The notes: generated by a model from the letters alone, not told the origin. Counted from the first letter of the stretch, positions 42,245 to 52,423 are shown. The stretch is DNA of 64,000 nucleotides from an uncultured Nocardioides sp. (GCF_947488025.1 NZ_CANKYS010000003.1:310001-374000), one strand, 5' to 3'. Made by a program: numbers and translations.

Positions 42245-44254
42245 GTGCCCAACCCGGATCGTGTCCTGCTTCGCAAGTCCACCGACGGCCGCTACGTCGA
42301 AGTAGGTGTGCTCGTCGAGCGGATCAAGGGCAAGACCTGGAGGCTCGTGCTGCCCGATGGGTCCGAGATCGACCACGACATCCAGGCCTCGGAGGCATTC
42401 GCCGAGCGCGGGTCGATAGCCCACAGGCTGCGGACGGAGCCGGACCTTGTGGCGTCCGACCTCGATGCGTCTCCCGAGCGCGTCTTCGTGCAGGTTCTGT
42501 CGACCTTCCCGAAGGGCGCTAAAGCCGCTGACCTCAAGAATGCCTTGATCGGCATCGATCGGCGCTTGGTCGACAAGTCGTGGGAACGCGCCAAGCGGAA
42601 GCTCGACGCCTCGCCAGACGTCAAGCGCTCAGACACCAAGATTCCTACCTACAGGCTGCTGACCCGGCCAAGTCCGAGCGTGCCGGCGGATGAGGACCCG
42701 TCGCTGCCCCAGACGTCAGCTGCATTGTCGCCTGGCCAGCCTGAAGCACCTCCAACCGTCGAGTCGCAGCCCTCGACGTCGAGCCCTGACAAGCAAGGCC
42801 AAGGCGCTTTCACGGAAGGGACAACAGCGACCTCTGAGCCCGAGGATGACGGCCCGGAGCCGACGGATCCGCTGGTGCGCTTCCTGGTCCGAACAGGATT
42901 GACCGATCCACATGAGAGCTTGAGCTCGTTGACTCGACAACCCTTGCTGCTTGGTCAGTTGTTGGGGAGAGTCAAGGCAGCGGACCTCTCGGAGCTCCTG
43001 ACATCCCTGGACGAGCAGCACCGTGGCCTGCTCGCAACGGTGCTGGGCGCCGGCAAGGAAGGGCTCCTGGGCCCCGACGTCGCCAAGTTGCCGAAGGGCG
43101 CGTACGAAGCCGCCTTGCGGGCAGGCTTGAGTGAGATCGCGCGCGCGCCGAAGGACAAGGGCTGGCCCCTGTCCATGCTGGCGGCTCTGCTCGAGCGCGC
43201 GACGGCGTCACACGCCATCGCGCTTGGGCTGCTCATCGACCTCGCGCGAGCTTTCGCGGACGAAGCACGGAAGCGGGACCAGCCGCGCGAGCGCCGTCAG
43301 CACGCGTTGTCTGGCCTTCAGAAGTCGCTCGAGTCGGTGGCGCGAGCCATCGACGACCACGACCTCACACAATTCGACATGGGACGCCTGACGGAGGCTG
43401 CCCGACAAATGAGTTTCACTCGCACCGGCGGGCGCTCGTTCCTGGTCGCGACCCTTTACCGAGAGGATCCGGAGCGGGCCAGGGGTGACGTGTGGTGGGC
43501 GGGGGCCACCTTCGATCAACTCCTGGAAGCTGGACATGGACCACTTGCCACGGCCATGAATGACGCCACCATCGCCGAACGAGTTGTACGTCCGCTAGTT
43601 GACGAGGCGTTGAACCAGGCTGAGACCAGGAGTCGGCTGGGTCAGATCATCGCGTCCCCCGCACCGTTGGCTCGTTGGGTGTCCGGTGAAGGAATGCAGG
43701 AGGCTTTCCTCCGTGGGGGAAACCGGGACGAGGTTGCCTCAGCGTGGGCCGAGGTCTTGAGCGACACCCGGAAACTGGCAAGGATGGAGGATCGGTTGAC
43801 TGCTGCCCAGAGCGCGGTGCGCGCGAGCGAGGACAGGCAGCGTGAGCTCCAGCAGCGAATCTCCCACCTCGAGCACCGCCTCCAGGCGACGGGTGAAGAG
43901 CTGGCCGCGGCTCGCGGGGCACAGACGGATGCACGAGGCGTCCACGAGAGACAGGTCAGGGCCGACCTCGTGCGGGTTCTCGCCAAGATCGCGGCCCAAG
44001 TCTCCCAGTCTGCATCCGCCTCTCAGGATGCCGGACTCATGCGCAGCATCGGGCATGCCACCGCGCGCGAAGGTCTCGACCCCATCGGCACCACGGGAGA
44101 ACGATCGACCTTTGATCCGCGCACTCATGATCCGATGGGTCAGACGATTTCTTCTGATACCGATGTCACTGTCGTACGTCCCGGATATACATGGCGAGAG
44201 GGCACGGAGACGGTCGTGCTGCTGAAGGCGCAGGTTGTGACAAACGGGGAGTGA
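42245..44254 (+). CDS. Large GrpE-like co-chaperone protein
   Basis: The 669-aa protein ends with a GrpE-like nucleotide-exchange domain: long coiled coil (about residues 500-570, TAAQSAVRASEDRQRELQQ), then VRADLVRVLAKIAAQ and TVVRPGYTWREGTETVVL, close to the VVRPGY motif at the end of GrpE beta domains. The N-terminal 490 residues are unlike GrpE (typically near 200 aa). They hold a small beta-rich domain (1-60), a Ser/Pro/Glu-rich linker (140-205) and a helical body. It probably serves the Hsp70 encoded next to it, with the large N-terminal part recognising a specific client. The GTG start is at 42245; the stop lies 6 bp before the Hsp70 GTG. Confidence 0.75.
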   Translation: MPNPDRVLLRKSTDGRYVEVGVLVERIKGKTWRLVLPDGSEIDHDIQASEAFAERGSIAHRLRTEPDLVASDLDASPERVFVQVLSTFPKGAKAADLKNALIGIDRRLVDKSWERAKRKLDASPDVKRSDTKIPTYRLLTRPSPSVPADEDPSLPQTSAALSPGQPEAPPTVESQPSTSSPDKQGQGAFTEGTTATSEPEDDGPEPTDPLVRFLVRTGLTDPHESLSSLTRQPLLLGQLLGRVKAADLSELLTSLDEQHRGLLATVLGAGKEGLLGPDVAKLPKGAYEAALRAGLSEIARAPKDKGWPLSMLAALLERATASHAIALGLLIDLARAFADEARKRDQPRERRQHALSGLQKSLESVARAIDDHDLTQFDMGRLTEAARQMSFTRTGGRSFLVATLYREDPERARGDVWWAGATFDQLLEAGHGPLATAMNDATIAERVVRPLVDEALNQAETRSRLGQIIASPAPLARWVSGEGMQEAFLRGGNRDEVASAWAEVLSDTRKLARMEDRLTAAQSAVRASEDRQRELQQRISHLEHRLQATGEELAAARGAQTDARGVHERQVRADLVRVLAKIAAQVSQSASASQDAGLMRSIGHATAREGLDPIGTTGERSTFDPRTHDPMGQTISSDTDVTVVRPGYTWREGTETVVLLKAQVVTNGE

Positions 44255-44260
44255 TTGCAG

Positions 44261-46006
44261 GTGCCGTGGTTCAAGCGTTCTGTCACCACGGCAGATGCCG
44301 TCGCAGCGAGGTCAACGACGTCACCTGCGTCCGTGCGACCATCAAGTCCGCCTACAGATCTTCCCGACGTCCCGCTCCTCACGCACGCCGTGGGCGTCGA
44401 CTTCGGCACTTCGACGACCCTGGTCGCGGAGGGGCGCCGCGGCCGGCTTCCGCTCGTGCTTCCAGTCGGGACTCGTGGCACTTCGTGGTTGCCCTCCCTC
44501 ATTGGGCTGACAGAGGCAGAGGACCTGGTCGTGGCAGAGGCCGCGGCAGACCTTCCCGTGGAACGCGTACGACGATCGATCAAGCGAGCGATCACCAAGG
44601 GCCAGCAGACGGTCGTGATCGATGGTGCAGAAGTCGGCGTAGATGATGGCATTCGGGCATTGCTCGGCGAGCTTGCAGCCCGCTCGCGCGACGACCTCGA
44701 CCTCGAGCCGGGAGCCGTCCGACTGGGTTGTCCGGCCATGTGGACGGGTCGTCAGCGAAAGCGGCTCCTCGATGTGGCCCGCTCAGCTGGTCTGCCGGTC
44801 GACGACCACACGCTCATCGACGAGCCCATCGCCGCGGGTGTGGCTTGGGTCAACAACAGGATCGCGCGGTCGGGGCAGGGCGTGCGCGGCCAGCTGCTGG
44901 TCTTCGACATGGGAGGCGGGACGCTCGATGTAGCCGTCCTGGACGTCCACGCGGAGCTCGGTCACGACCCTGAGATGTCCGTGCTGTCCTCCTGGGGCAT
45001 AGACGAGGCGGGCGACGCTCTCGACGAGCGCCTGGCTGCGGAGCTCGAGCGACAGCTGCTCGATCAAGGAATCAACCTGGACAACATGTCGTATTCGAGG
45101 GCCTTGCGCACAGTGGTTCGCCAGGCCGCCAAGGAAGCGAAAGAAAGGTTGAGCGAAGAGCTCGACACCCCAGTAGCCATTCGGTACCCCAGCGTCGATC
45201 TTCCTGCTCTGAGCCTCTCGCGCGAGCAGCTCGACACCGCATTCGACGAACAGCTGAGCCGAGCGGCCGACCTGGTCTGGGCGGTGCTCAGGGGCGCACA
45301 GGTCACGCATGAGGTCACCAAGACGCCGTCCGAAATTCGTCGAGTGCCTTTGGAGTCTCTTGCTCGTGAGGTCGACTTCGTGCTGCTTGCAGGTGGGATG
45401 TCCCGAGTCCCCTCGGTTGCCAGGAGGCTGGCCGCCATGTTCCCCAAGGCCGAGATCTCCTCGGACGCGGGCGGGCCGTCTGAAGAAGCGATCGTCGCTG
45501 GCCTCGCGGAGACCGCGTCCTACGAGCGAATCAACCTGCATCGCCCTCCGTTGCACTTCGTGCTCGAGTACGAGGACTCTGACGGCGTGCCTCAACGAGA
45601 GCCGGTGTACGAGGCTCATTCCCCGTTCTACCCACCGTTCCAGGCCATGCAGCGCAGCTCGCTCTACTACGAGTGGCGCCCGAAGCCCGGGGCGCTCCCG
45701 GCGAGGGGCGAAGGGCTGGTCAGCATCTACACGGCAGGAGGAGAACGCGCGGCCCTCTCGATCGATGGTGCACGGGGCGACGGGTTCCTCCTGCGGTTTG
45801 GTCGCAAGCCTCCGGCCGTGCTCATCTACCCCAATGGGCGGGTGCTGATCATCGACGGTAAGGGCGAACAGGCCGAGTTCATGGTTCCGCGTTGGCCGGT
45901 CATCCGCGGCAAGGACCATGCCGTCTTGTACGCGAAGAAGCGAGGCGGCTCTCGGGCTCCCATGCTCGAACGGTCTTGGATGAAGGATCCGCTCTTCCTG
46001 CACTGA
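44261..46006 (+). CDS. DnaK/Hsp70-like chaperone with shortened substrate domain
   Basis: The 581-aa protein has the Hsp70 actin-like ATPase: phosphate 1 loop VGVDFGTSTT (44-55), a DEPIAAGVAW segment, phosphate 2 FDMGGGTLDVAVL near 215-226 and the adenosine motif LLAGGMSRVPSV near 374. The usual EEVD-like lid and full substrate-binding domain are missing; the last 150 residues (HFVLEYEDSDGVP...GERAALSID) are a different beta-rich domain. It is not the housekeeping DnaK. The GTG at 44261 is nine bases after GGGGAG; a TTG six bases earlier is too close to that site. It is paired with the GrpE-like gene and converges with the SNF2 helicase gene across a 6-bp gap. Confidence 0.82.
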   Translation: MPWFKRSVTTADAVAARSTTSPASVRPSSPPTDLPDVPLLTHAVGVDFGTSTTLVAEGRRGRLPLVLPVGTRGTSWLPSLIGLTEAEDLVVAEAAADLPVERVRRSIKRAITKGQQTVVIDGAEVGVDDGIRALLGELAARSRDDLDLEPGAVRLGCPAMWTGRQRKRLLDVARSAGLPVDDHTLIDEPIAAGVAWVNNRIARSGQGVRGQLLVFDMGGGTLDVAVLDVHAELGHDPEMSVLSSWGIDEAGDALDERLAAELERQLLDQGINLDNMSYSRALRTVVRQAAKEAKERLSEELDTPVAIRYPSVDLPALSLSREQLDTAFDEQLSRAADLVWAVLRGAQVTHEVTKTPSEIRRVPLESLAREVDFVLLAGGMSRVPSVARRLAAMFPKAEISSDAGGPSEEAIVAGLAETASYERINLHRPPLHFVLEYEDSDGVPQREPVYEAHSPFYPPFQAMQRSSLYYEWRPKPGALPARGEGLVSIYTAGGERAALSIDGARGDGFLLRFGRKPPAVLIYPNGRVLIIDGKGEQAEFMVPRWPVIRGKDHAVLYAKKRGGSRAPMLERSWMKDPLFLH

Positions 46007-46012
46007 GCGTGG

Positions 46013-49000
46013 CTAGGTTCGGTGCACCTGCAGCACGGCTACTGTGGATGACGTCACGTCCAGCTCACGCTTCCCCTCGAGCTCGTGCCTGACACGGTCC
46101 TTGTCCAGCTCGAGGTTGTTGATGCGGCCCTCGTGCAGTCGCGCGACTCGATCGTCACGCTGACGGTCGCGCACCTCTACCAGTGTCGCCCGAGCGCGCG
46201 CAATCTTGAGGTCAATCGAACGTATCTGTGACGCCAGGCGCGCGTCGACGAGTGCCTCGTTGTCGGCGCGACGCTCGCGGCTCGTCTCCCTCCGGCGAGC
46301 GGCGGCCAGGTCGTCGAGCAGGCTGAGGCTGACCCCCACCCGGGGGTGCGCCTCTCGTGCGACATCAACTAGACGACCATGAGCAATGTTGTCGAGCAAC
46401 AGGGGGCCAATCTCGGGGATCGGGACTCCCGTGTCGAGGTCGACCGCATGTGCCCAAAGCTCCGTACGGGGCCTCACCCCAGTGGATCGCGCCAGGTCCA
46501 GCCGCACCAGTGCCTGCTCGCCCGTCATGGCAAGACCGGGGATTCCGACGACCGAGAACCGACGCAGGCTGAGTGTGTCTTCCTCCAGAGTCTTGAGCGC
46601 CAGGTCGACGAGCGGGTGACGGCTCGAGATGAGCTCAACCTCGTGCTTGCTCGCTACGTCGCTGTCGAAGGTGACGCGTAGGTCGCGTCGGGTGGCCAGG
46701 TCTGCGGCGAGCTGACCGACCGGGCGCATGGTTCCGGTCCGCCTGACGTCCAACGCGCGTAGTCGCGATGCCAGCTCCACCGAACCAGACATACGACAGA
46801 TGCCCAACTGGCTCGGGGACGTGAGCTTGCCTCCGTACTGGGCCAGGACCCGCTCGACAAGCAGTCGGATCTCCCCTGGACCCACGAAACGTCCGTCCGT
46901 GGGACCGTCGTCAGTCATTCCATCGACCTGAAGCTGGTCGACCGTGGACAACGCGCCGCGCGACTCCTCCAGCTCGCGCACCTGCTCCGCCCTCTCGGCC
47001 AGCGCAACCGCCACGCGTTCCGACTCGCGGTCCCGCTCCACCTCGGTCAGGCGCGGGTCGAGCAGCGATTGGGTGATCTCCTTCAACTTGTCACGGAGAA
47101 TTGGCTCGAGCTCACCGATTGACTGCTCGAAGACGCCAATCCGGCTGTAGAGGCGCTCAAAAATATCCGACTCGATCGTCCCGGGCACGTGCATGTTGAG
47201 GATGAAGATCTTGTCGTGCTGCTGCCCGAAGCGGTCGAGGCGGCCGATTCGCTGCTCGACCTGCATGGGGTTCCAAGGCAGGTCGTAGTTCACCATGACG
47301 TTGCAGAACTCGAAGTCCAGACCTTCAGCACCCACCTGGCTGAGCAGGAGCAGCTCGAACTTGCCGGCACGGAAATCCTCCATGACAGACTGGCGATCGC
47401 CCATCGGGGTTCCGCCCGTCATGGTCCTGACGGAGAAGTGCGTTTGCAGCCGCTCCTCCAGGTATCTCAACGTCCCTGTGAAGAACGAGAACACCATCGC
47501 CTGGTGCATCCCGCGGTCGCGAGCCTGGAGAAGCCGCGCCAGCATCGCCTCGAACTTTGAGTCGGCCTCGAGCGTCTCCAAGAGTCTCGGAAGGTTCAGG
47601 ACAGAGGGATCGAGCGCCTCTCCAGCCCCGGCGTCCTCGCCCTCGAAGGCATCTTCGTCCTCGTCCACCATGTCCGAGAACTTTCGGCGGATGCTCTCCT
47701 GCATGGCGGGTAGGCACGAGGCAGCTTGGCGTAGCGGCATCTGGAGGGCGAACCCGATGGGTGACCCCTTGCGCACCGCTTCCGCCGTGTAGAGCGCGCG
47801 GACACCGTCGTACAGGTCTCGCTCACGCTTCGACCAGCTCACCAAGACCTGCTCGGCCTCCCTGACCGCCTTCTTGTCCGGGACGTCCGCCTTGCGGGTG
47901 CGCGTCAACACGCTTCCCAGGGTGTTCAACGCGCTCGCTGCCCGCTTGGCAATGGCTACCTCCTCCGACGTCAACGGTCGATCAACGTCCAGAACTGTGC
48001 ACAGTCGCTCGTAGTCGGGCCGAGCCGCCACCGCCGCCCCGAGCTCCATCTCAAGGATGCTCTCGGCAACTGGCAGCAGCGCGCGGGGCTCGTCCTTCTT
48101 CCGCCGCAGGTCCCCCACGATCGCGTTGAGGACCTGGTTCGGCTCCAGCTGTGCCTGGAAGATCGCGGGGTCGCTGAACTCCTCCTCGTGCAGCATGTTG
48201 ACGAGGTTGAAGAGGTCGCCCTGCCCCAGGTTCAGCGGGGTGGCGGAGAGGAAGATCATCACGTCGGCCCAGTCGGAGAGCAGCTGCCCCAGCTGATAGC
48301 TCTTCCCGCCTCTGTTGCGAAGGGCGTGCGCCTCGTCGACGATGACGAGGTCGAACCGCGCGTGCACGTCAGTCAGTGCCTGAAGCGCGGCTTCGTCCCG
48401 CCTGAGCGCCTCGATGCCGACCACTCCTGCGAACCGAGCGTCACGTCCCTGGGCCATCGCATGCGCCTGGTCCCGCAGATCACCGGGCGACATGAGGGCG
48501 AGGTCTCGATCGAAACGGCGTCCCATCTCGCTCTTCCACTTCAGGCGCAGCGACGCCGGACAAACGACGAGCACCCTGTCGAGAGGAGTCCGTCGCTCCA
48601 GCTCGCTCCAGATGAGACCGGCCTCGATCGTCTTGCCCAGACCGACCTCGTCCGCGATCAGTAGTCGCCCCGTGCCCGAAGACAGCAGCTTGAGCACAGG
48701 CACGAACTGGTAGGGACGGAAGATCGTCTTGCTCGACGCGTAGGAGTAGACGGTGTCGGTGAGAGCGTTCCGCAGCTTGGTCCACGTGACGGTGAGGGAG
48801 ATGTCCGCAGCCGATCCTCCGGGCTGCCGGATCCAGAAGGACGGATCCCTCGGATCTCCCTCGATCACCTGAACGGCATCGACGTCCATGACCTGGACGC
48901 CATGCGGGCCACGCACCTCGACTTCGTACTCGCCTGCCCTCAGGCGGACGCCCGTGACCGTGCCCAGCTCGCCGGAACCCCTGACCCTGACCATGTCCCC

Positions 49001-49363
49001 TTCGCGCACGCCAGCTGAGGTGTCAACAGCCCTGGCCTGCGACCACAAGGTCTCGAACACGGGCTCCACGAGCCCGAGGTGCCCCGTCACGTGCCTCTGC
49101 TCGCCCCGGCAGGCGCCGTCTGGGGGAAGCCCTCCTGACACGACCATGACGACGCAGTCGGTCCCACGTCGGAGCGTGTACGTGCCGGTGTGGAGCGCGC
49201 GAGCCCAGGTGGAACCGTCGGTGAAACGCAGCGATGCTCCAGCACGCTCGGCCGCGCCGGCAAGCTCAGAAGTGGGCGCTCCCAGGACGAGCCAGGAACT
49301 GGCCCCGCCGCCGAGGTCAGTCCAGTCCCCGTCCACAGAAGGCACGTATGCCACGTCGTCCAT
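46013..49363 (-). CDS. RapA/DrmD-like SNF2 helicase
   Basis: The 1116-aa protein is an SF2 SNF2-family translocase, with motif I ADEVGLGKTIEAGL, DEAH box VIVDEAHALRNR, motif III LSATPLNL, and motifs V-VI GAEGLDFEFCN and QVEQRIGRLDRFGQ. The order and C-terminus, including a long charged coiled-coil tail (IRSIDLKIARARATLVEVRD), resemble RapA and the DrmD-type helicases of defence loci. The first 180 residues form an extra N-terminal domain. It is the last gene of the six-gene operon, 10 bp downstream of the DUF3883 gene. It likely remodels DNA-bound complexes to support nuclease action on invading DNA. Confidence 0.85.
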   Translation of the reverse strand: MDDVAYVPSVDGDWTDLGGGASSWLVLGAPTSELAGAAERAGASLRFTDGSTWARALHTGTYTLRRGTDCVVMVVSGGLPPDGACRGEQRHVTGHLGLVEPVFETLWSQARAVDTSAGVREGDMVRVRGSGELGTVTGVRLRAGEYEVEVRGPHGVQVMDVDAVQVIEGDPRDPSFWIRQPGGSAADISLTVTWTKLRNALTDTVYSYASSKTIFRPYQFVPVLKLLSSGTGRLLIADEVGLGKTIEAGLIWSELERRTPLDRVLVVCPASLRLKWKSEMGRRFDRDLALMSPGDLRDQAHAMAQGRDARFAGVVGIEALRRDEAALQALTDVHARFDLVIVDEAHALRNRGGKSYQLGQLLSDWADVMIFLSATPLNLGQGDLFNLVNMLHEEEFSDPAIFQAQLEPNQVLNAIVGDLRRKKDEPRALLPVAESILEMELGAAVAARPDYERLCTVLDVDRPLTSEEVAIAKRAASALNTLGSVLTRTRKADVPDKKAVREAEQVLVSWSKRERDLYDGVRALYTAEAVRKGSPIGFALQMPLRQAASCLPAMQESIRRKFSDMVDEDEDAFEGEDAGAGEALDPSVLNLPRLLETLEADSKFEAMLARLLQARDRGMHQAMVFSFFTGTLRYLEERLQTHFSVRTMTGGTPMGDRQSVMEDFRAGKFELLLLSQVGAEGLDFEFCNVMVNYDLPWNPMQVEQRIGRLDRFGQQHDKIFILNMHVPGTIESDIFERLYSRIGVFEQSIGELEPILRDKLKEITQSLLDPRLTEVERDRESERVAVALAERAEQVRELEESRGALSTVDQLQVDGMTDDGPTDGRFVGPGEIRLLVERVLAQYGGKLTSPSQLGICRMSGSVELASRLRALDVRRTGTMRPVGQLAADLATRRDLRVTFDSDVASKHEVELISSRHPLVDLALKTLEEDTLSLRRFSVVGIPGLAMTGEQALVRLDLARSTGVRPRTELWAHAVDLDTGVPIPEIGPLLLDNIAHGRLVDVAREAHPRVGVSLSLLDDLAAARRRETSRERRADNEALVDARLASQIRSIDLKIARARATLVEVRDRQRDDRVARLHEGRINNLELDKDRVRHELEGKRELDVTSSTVAVLQVHRT

Positions 49364-49373
49364 TGCAGAGGTC

Positions 49374-50210
49374 CTATCCGACGTTCGGGAGCCCGCGATA
49401 GGTGGTGGGCTCGAGCTGCGCCTGGGACCGGAGCGAGCCCGCCAGCTCGTAGTGCCCCATGCCCGCGGCGCCCAGCATGAACAACCGGTAGAGCACGAAC
49501 TGGGTGGGCCTTTCCTCGGAGAAGTCCACCTCGTTCCTCGTCACGAGGAAGGGCAGGTGTCGCGCGTAGCGCGTCGTCTTCACCTCGATGAAGCGCTCGT
49601 TGCCACTCGGGTCGAACGAGCGCACGTCGTAGCCGAGGCCGTCCCCGTCCAGCACGGAGACGTGGCGGACCTCTTTCGCGAGGTCATCTCTACCTGCGAC
49701 TGCGAGGCGTCGCCGCTCAAGGTCGACGACTGCTTCCTCCCCAGCCAACCCGAGCGACCGGTTGCGTGCCTCGCGCTCGTGGAAGTCCACCATCCGTGCC
49801 ACCCTCGACCGGCCGAGCGCGGGGGTGGTCAGGGTGACACTGGGAGGAGCCACCGCATCGCCGAGTGCCACTGCTGTCGTGGGCGCAGGCTCCTCGGCCG
49901 CTTCGACCATGCGTCGACGAAGGTCTGCGGCCTCGCCGAGACGCGCCGTCACCCGCTCGCGCAGCAGGCCCTGCACGTTGCTAGCGGGCTTGTACCCGTC
50001 GATGAACACCCCGCCCAGCTCGTCCAGCACCGCAGAGATGTTCTGCAGCTTGTACTCGACCGACCCGGCCGACCGGTCGATCTTGGAGAGGAGGTCTCGA
50101 CGATGCTCTGCCTTGCGGTACGCCTCGCCGTCCAGCTCGAGGCGCAGCATGGTGAAGTAGGTGTCGATCGTCAGGTCGACTTCCTTCTCGCTCCACGACT
50201 GCCCCGCCAT
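49374..50210 (-). CDS. DUF3883 nuclease with ScoMcrA-like N-terminal region
   Basis: The 278-aa protein ends with a DUF3883 domain, a PD-(D/E)xK nuclease fold with E158/E159, D195 and E209-V-K211 (FIEVKTT) as the active-site set. The N-terminal 90 residues (DTYFTMLRLELDGEAYRKAEHR, SVEYKLQNISAVL, GYKPASNVQ) match a domain found in McrA-type and HNH modification-dependent restriction proteins. It should therefore bind or recognise DNA ends or modified bases and cut. The ATG shares its A with the TGA of the UvrD-like gene (TGATG), so expression is coupled. Confidence 0.83.
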   Translation of the reverse strand: MAGQSWSEKEVDLTIDTYFTMLRLELDGEAYRKAEHRRDLLSKIDRSAGSVEYKLQNISAVLDELGGVFIDGYKPASNVQGLLRERVTARLGEAADLRRRMVEAAEEPAPTTAVALGDAVAPPSVTLTTPALGRSRVARMVDFHEREARNRSLGLAGEEAVVDLERRRLAVAGRDDLAKEVRHVSVLDGDGLGYDVRSFDPSGNERFIEVKTTRYARHLPFLVTRNEVDFSEERPTQFVLYRLFMLGAAGMGHYELAGSLRSQAQLEPTTYRGLPNVG

Positions 50211-52423
50211 CAGGGCGCTCCAGGGGTTCTGGGCAGCAGCTGGCTCGGCTCACCGGTCCAGATGACGACCAGCTCGTCACGCGCCCGGGACGCCGCGACG
50301 TACAGCAGGGACTTCTCGCGCCGGAGCGCGTCCTCGCGGTCGACGTCGGTGAGTCCGGCCAGCAGGAATGGCGCCGGCAGCGACGAGGCGTCAGTGCCGA
50401 ACAGGAGCACCCTGGCGAACTCCATGCCCTTGGCCCGGTGCATCGTCATCACCACTGGCTTTCCCTCCGGCACGTTCTTGTCCGAGACGAACCGTGCAGC
50501 GCCGCCGCGGTCCTGCAGCGCGCGTACGAGCTGCTGTCCTGCCTGCTCGGTGCGCACGAGGATCCCGATCGTCTCGGGTCGCACACCGGCTTCCAACCAC
50601 CCCGTCACGGACGCGGCGGCCTGGTCGAAGGCCTCGCTCAACGAGGGAGCCTGGACCGTCCTGGGAGCAGGGCCGGTGCGTGCCGAGTGGTAGTCGGTGA
50701 CGTCCTCGGGCAGCTCCTCCAGGTCGACGAAGTCGATGCCTTCGAGGACGTTCACCGCGTAGCGCAGGTTCTGCGCGGTGGTCCGATAGTTGAGCCGGAG
50801 TCGCTGGGAACGCCCGACGATCCTGACGCCGTAGCGACCCAGCACGACCCGGTAGCCGTAGATGCGCTGGTGGGCGTCCTCTGCGATGAAGAGATCGTCC
50901 TGGCCCTCCCCGACCGATGCCCTGAGGAACTGCCAGTGCGTCGGTCCGAGGTCCTGGCCCTCGTCCACGAGCACGTGGTCGAAGGGCGGTGCCTGGCCAG
51001 CGGCGAGGACCTCTGCAGCGATCGCTGCGGCCTCGGCGAAGTCGACCGTGCCCTGGATCCCGGCGTTGAGCCGGTACGCCGAGATCACGGACCACACGGC
51101 GGTCCTGCTCGCGCGGTCCAGGGCGACCCCTCGGCCTGGGCGGCGGACGCGTGCGTACTCCTCGACCGAGGTGATCCGGTTCGGCAGCACGACGGTCGCG
51201 TACTCGGCCTGGAAGAAGACAGGGCTCCGCAGCGCCTCCGGCAGGGTGTCACCGGCGTCGGCGATCGCGTCCCGCCACGCGTGCTGGCTCGTGATCCGGG
51301 AGCTCTCGCTGGTGCGGTCGCCCAGGACCCTGACGATGGCCGCAGGCACCGCGTCCTGAAGCTGCTGAAGAACCGCTCGCACGGCAGAGTCGACGCCACG
51401 GACCAGGACTCCTGGTCCACCGACGGTGCTGGCGAGCCTGATGGTGGGGTCGAGGGTGCGCAGGTCACGTTGGAGCGACTCGGCCAGCGTCTTGTTGAAC
51501 GTGGTCAGCAGGATCCGAGCGTTCGGGTTCTTACGGGCGAGCCGATGCGCCCGATGGAGGACGACTACCGTCTTGCCGGTCCCGGCGCCACCGGACAGCC
51601 GGAACGGGCCGTTCCACGACCGTTCGACGTACTTGCGCTGCTCGGGGTGGAGGAACACGCGCCAGGCGTCGAAGTCGCCGTCCTCGATCGCGCGACGCAG
51701 CGCAGCGTCGTCCTCCACGAATGCGAACTGCATCCGAGCGGCCGGGTGGGTCAGCGCCGTTGCGAGCTCCTCGTCCTCGTCCGCGGAAACCTCCTCGTGG
51801 GGCTCTGGTTCGGCGTCGATCCCCAGCGAACCCTTCACCTGGTCGAGGCTCTTGCCTGCCGCGAGGTCGATCAGCGCAGCGCCCTGCCACGCGACGGCCT
51901 CGTTGGCGAGCGTGACGAGGTCGTCGGGGTCGACGACCTCGACAGCGAGCTCGGCAAGTGCACGATCGAGCCCCAGGTCGTCCACGAGCGCCTCGACGCT
52001 GTGCCCGAGCCGCCGCATGATCGGCTCTGCCGCAGGAACGCGGCCGCGTCCCTGGTCGGCGGCCACGGTCGCGTGAACCGGCTCGGGCTCGGAGAGCAGC
52101 AGCTCCGCGATGCCGTTCACCGGGTTGACCTGCAGCCGAGCCTTCTTGGCGAAGTCGATGGCGTCGTCGTGCGGCCAGACGCCGAGGTACACGTACATGG
52201 CGTCCTCGGCGTGGCCCTGCACCTTGAACAGCACGGCTCGCCAGAACTGGTCCACCCGTCCGGTCCTCACGCGGGGATCCACGGACTGCGCGATCGGCTC
52301 GACGTGCAGGCCCGGGAGCGCGTCGTTCTCGGCGAGCTTGGCGAGGAAGCTGTAAGCCTTGCCCCGAACGGACCCGTCCACCTGAGGCGCATGCTGCTGT
52401 GGACCGAGGATGATCTGGGGCAC
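50210..52423 (-). CDS. UvrD/Rep-like helicase with N-terminal extension
   Basis: This 737-aa SF1 helicase has Walker A SGGAGTGKT near residue 280, VLVDEGQDLGP (motif II) near 480, AEDAHQRIYGYR, LNYRTTAQN and late motifs MHRAKGMEFARV and YVAASRARDELVVIW. The first 250 residues, before the helicase, start with VDGSVRGKAYSFLAKLAE. They resemble no nuclease I can name, although SDS-type NERD-like helicases have similar small domains. It overlaps the 198-aa gene and DUF3883 gene by one base each. A strong AGGAGG site precedes its GTG start, so this operon member is translated well. Confidence 0.83.
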   Translation of the reverse strand: MPQIILGPQQHAPQVDGSVRGKAYSFLAKLAENDALPGLHVEPIAQSVDPRVRTGRVDQFWRAVLFKVQGHAEDAMYVYLGVWPHDDAIDFAKKARLQVNPVNGIAELLLSEPEPVHATVAADQGRGRVPAAEPIMRRLGHSVEALVDDLGLDRALAELAVEVVDPDDLVTLANEAVAWQGAALIDLAAGKSLDQVKGSLGIDAEPEPHEEVSADEDEELATALTHPAARMQFAFVEDDAALRRAIEDGDFDAWRVFLHPEQRKYVERSWNGPFRLSGGAGTGKTVVVLHRAHRLARKNPNARILLTTFNKTLAESLQRDLRTLDPTIRLASTVGGPGVLVRGVDSAVRAVLQQLQDAVPAAIVRVLGDRTSESSRITSQHAWRDAIADAGDTLPEALRSPVFFQAEYATVVLPNRITSVEEYARVRRPGRGVALDRASRTAVWSVISAYRLNAGIQGTVDFAEAAAIAAEVLAAGQAPPFDHVLVDEGQDLGPTHWQFLRASVGEGQDDLFIAEDAHQRIYGYRVVLGRYGVRIVGRSQRLRLNYRTTAQNLRYAVNVLEGIDFVDLEELPEDVTDYHSARTGPAPRTVQAPSLSEAFDQAAASVTGWLEAGVRPETIGILVRTEQAGQQLVRALQDRGGAARFVSDKNVPEGKPVVMTMHRAKGMEFARVLLFGTDASSLPAPFLLAGLTDVDREDALRREKSLLYVAASRARDELVVIWTGEPSQLLPRTPGAP

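Noticed and set aside
44261..46006. Housekeeping DnaK
   Set aside because: The C-terminal substrate and lid domains are replaced, the partner GrpE is oversized and there is no dnaJ nearby.
46013..49363. DISARM or Dpd-type defence locus
   Set aside because: The SNF2 helicase looks DrmD-like, but no DUF1998, DrmC phospholipase, DpdA or methylase belongs to this operon.
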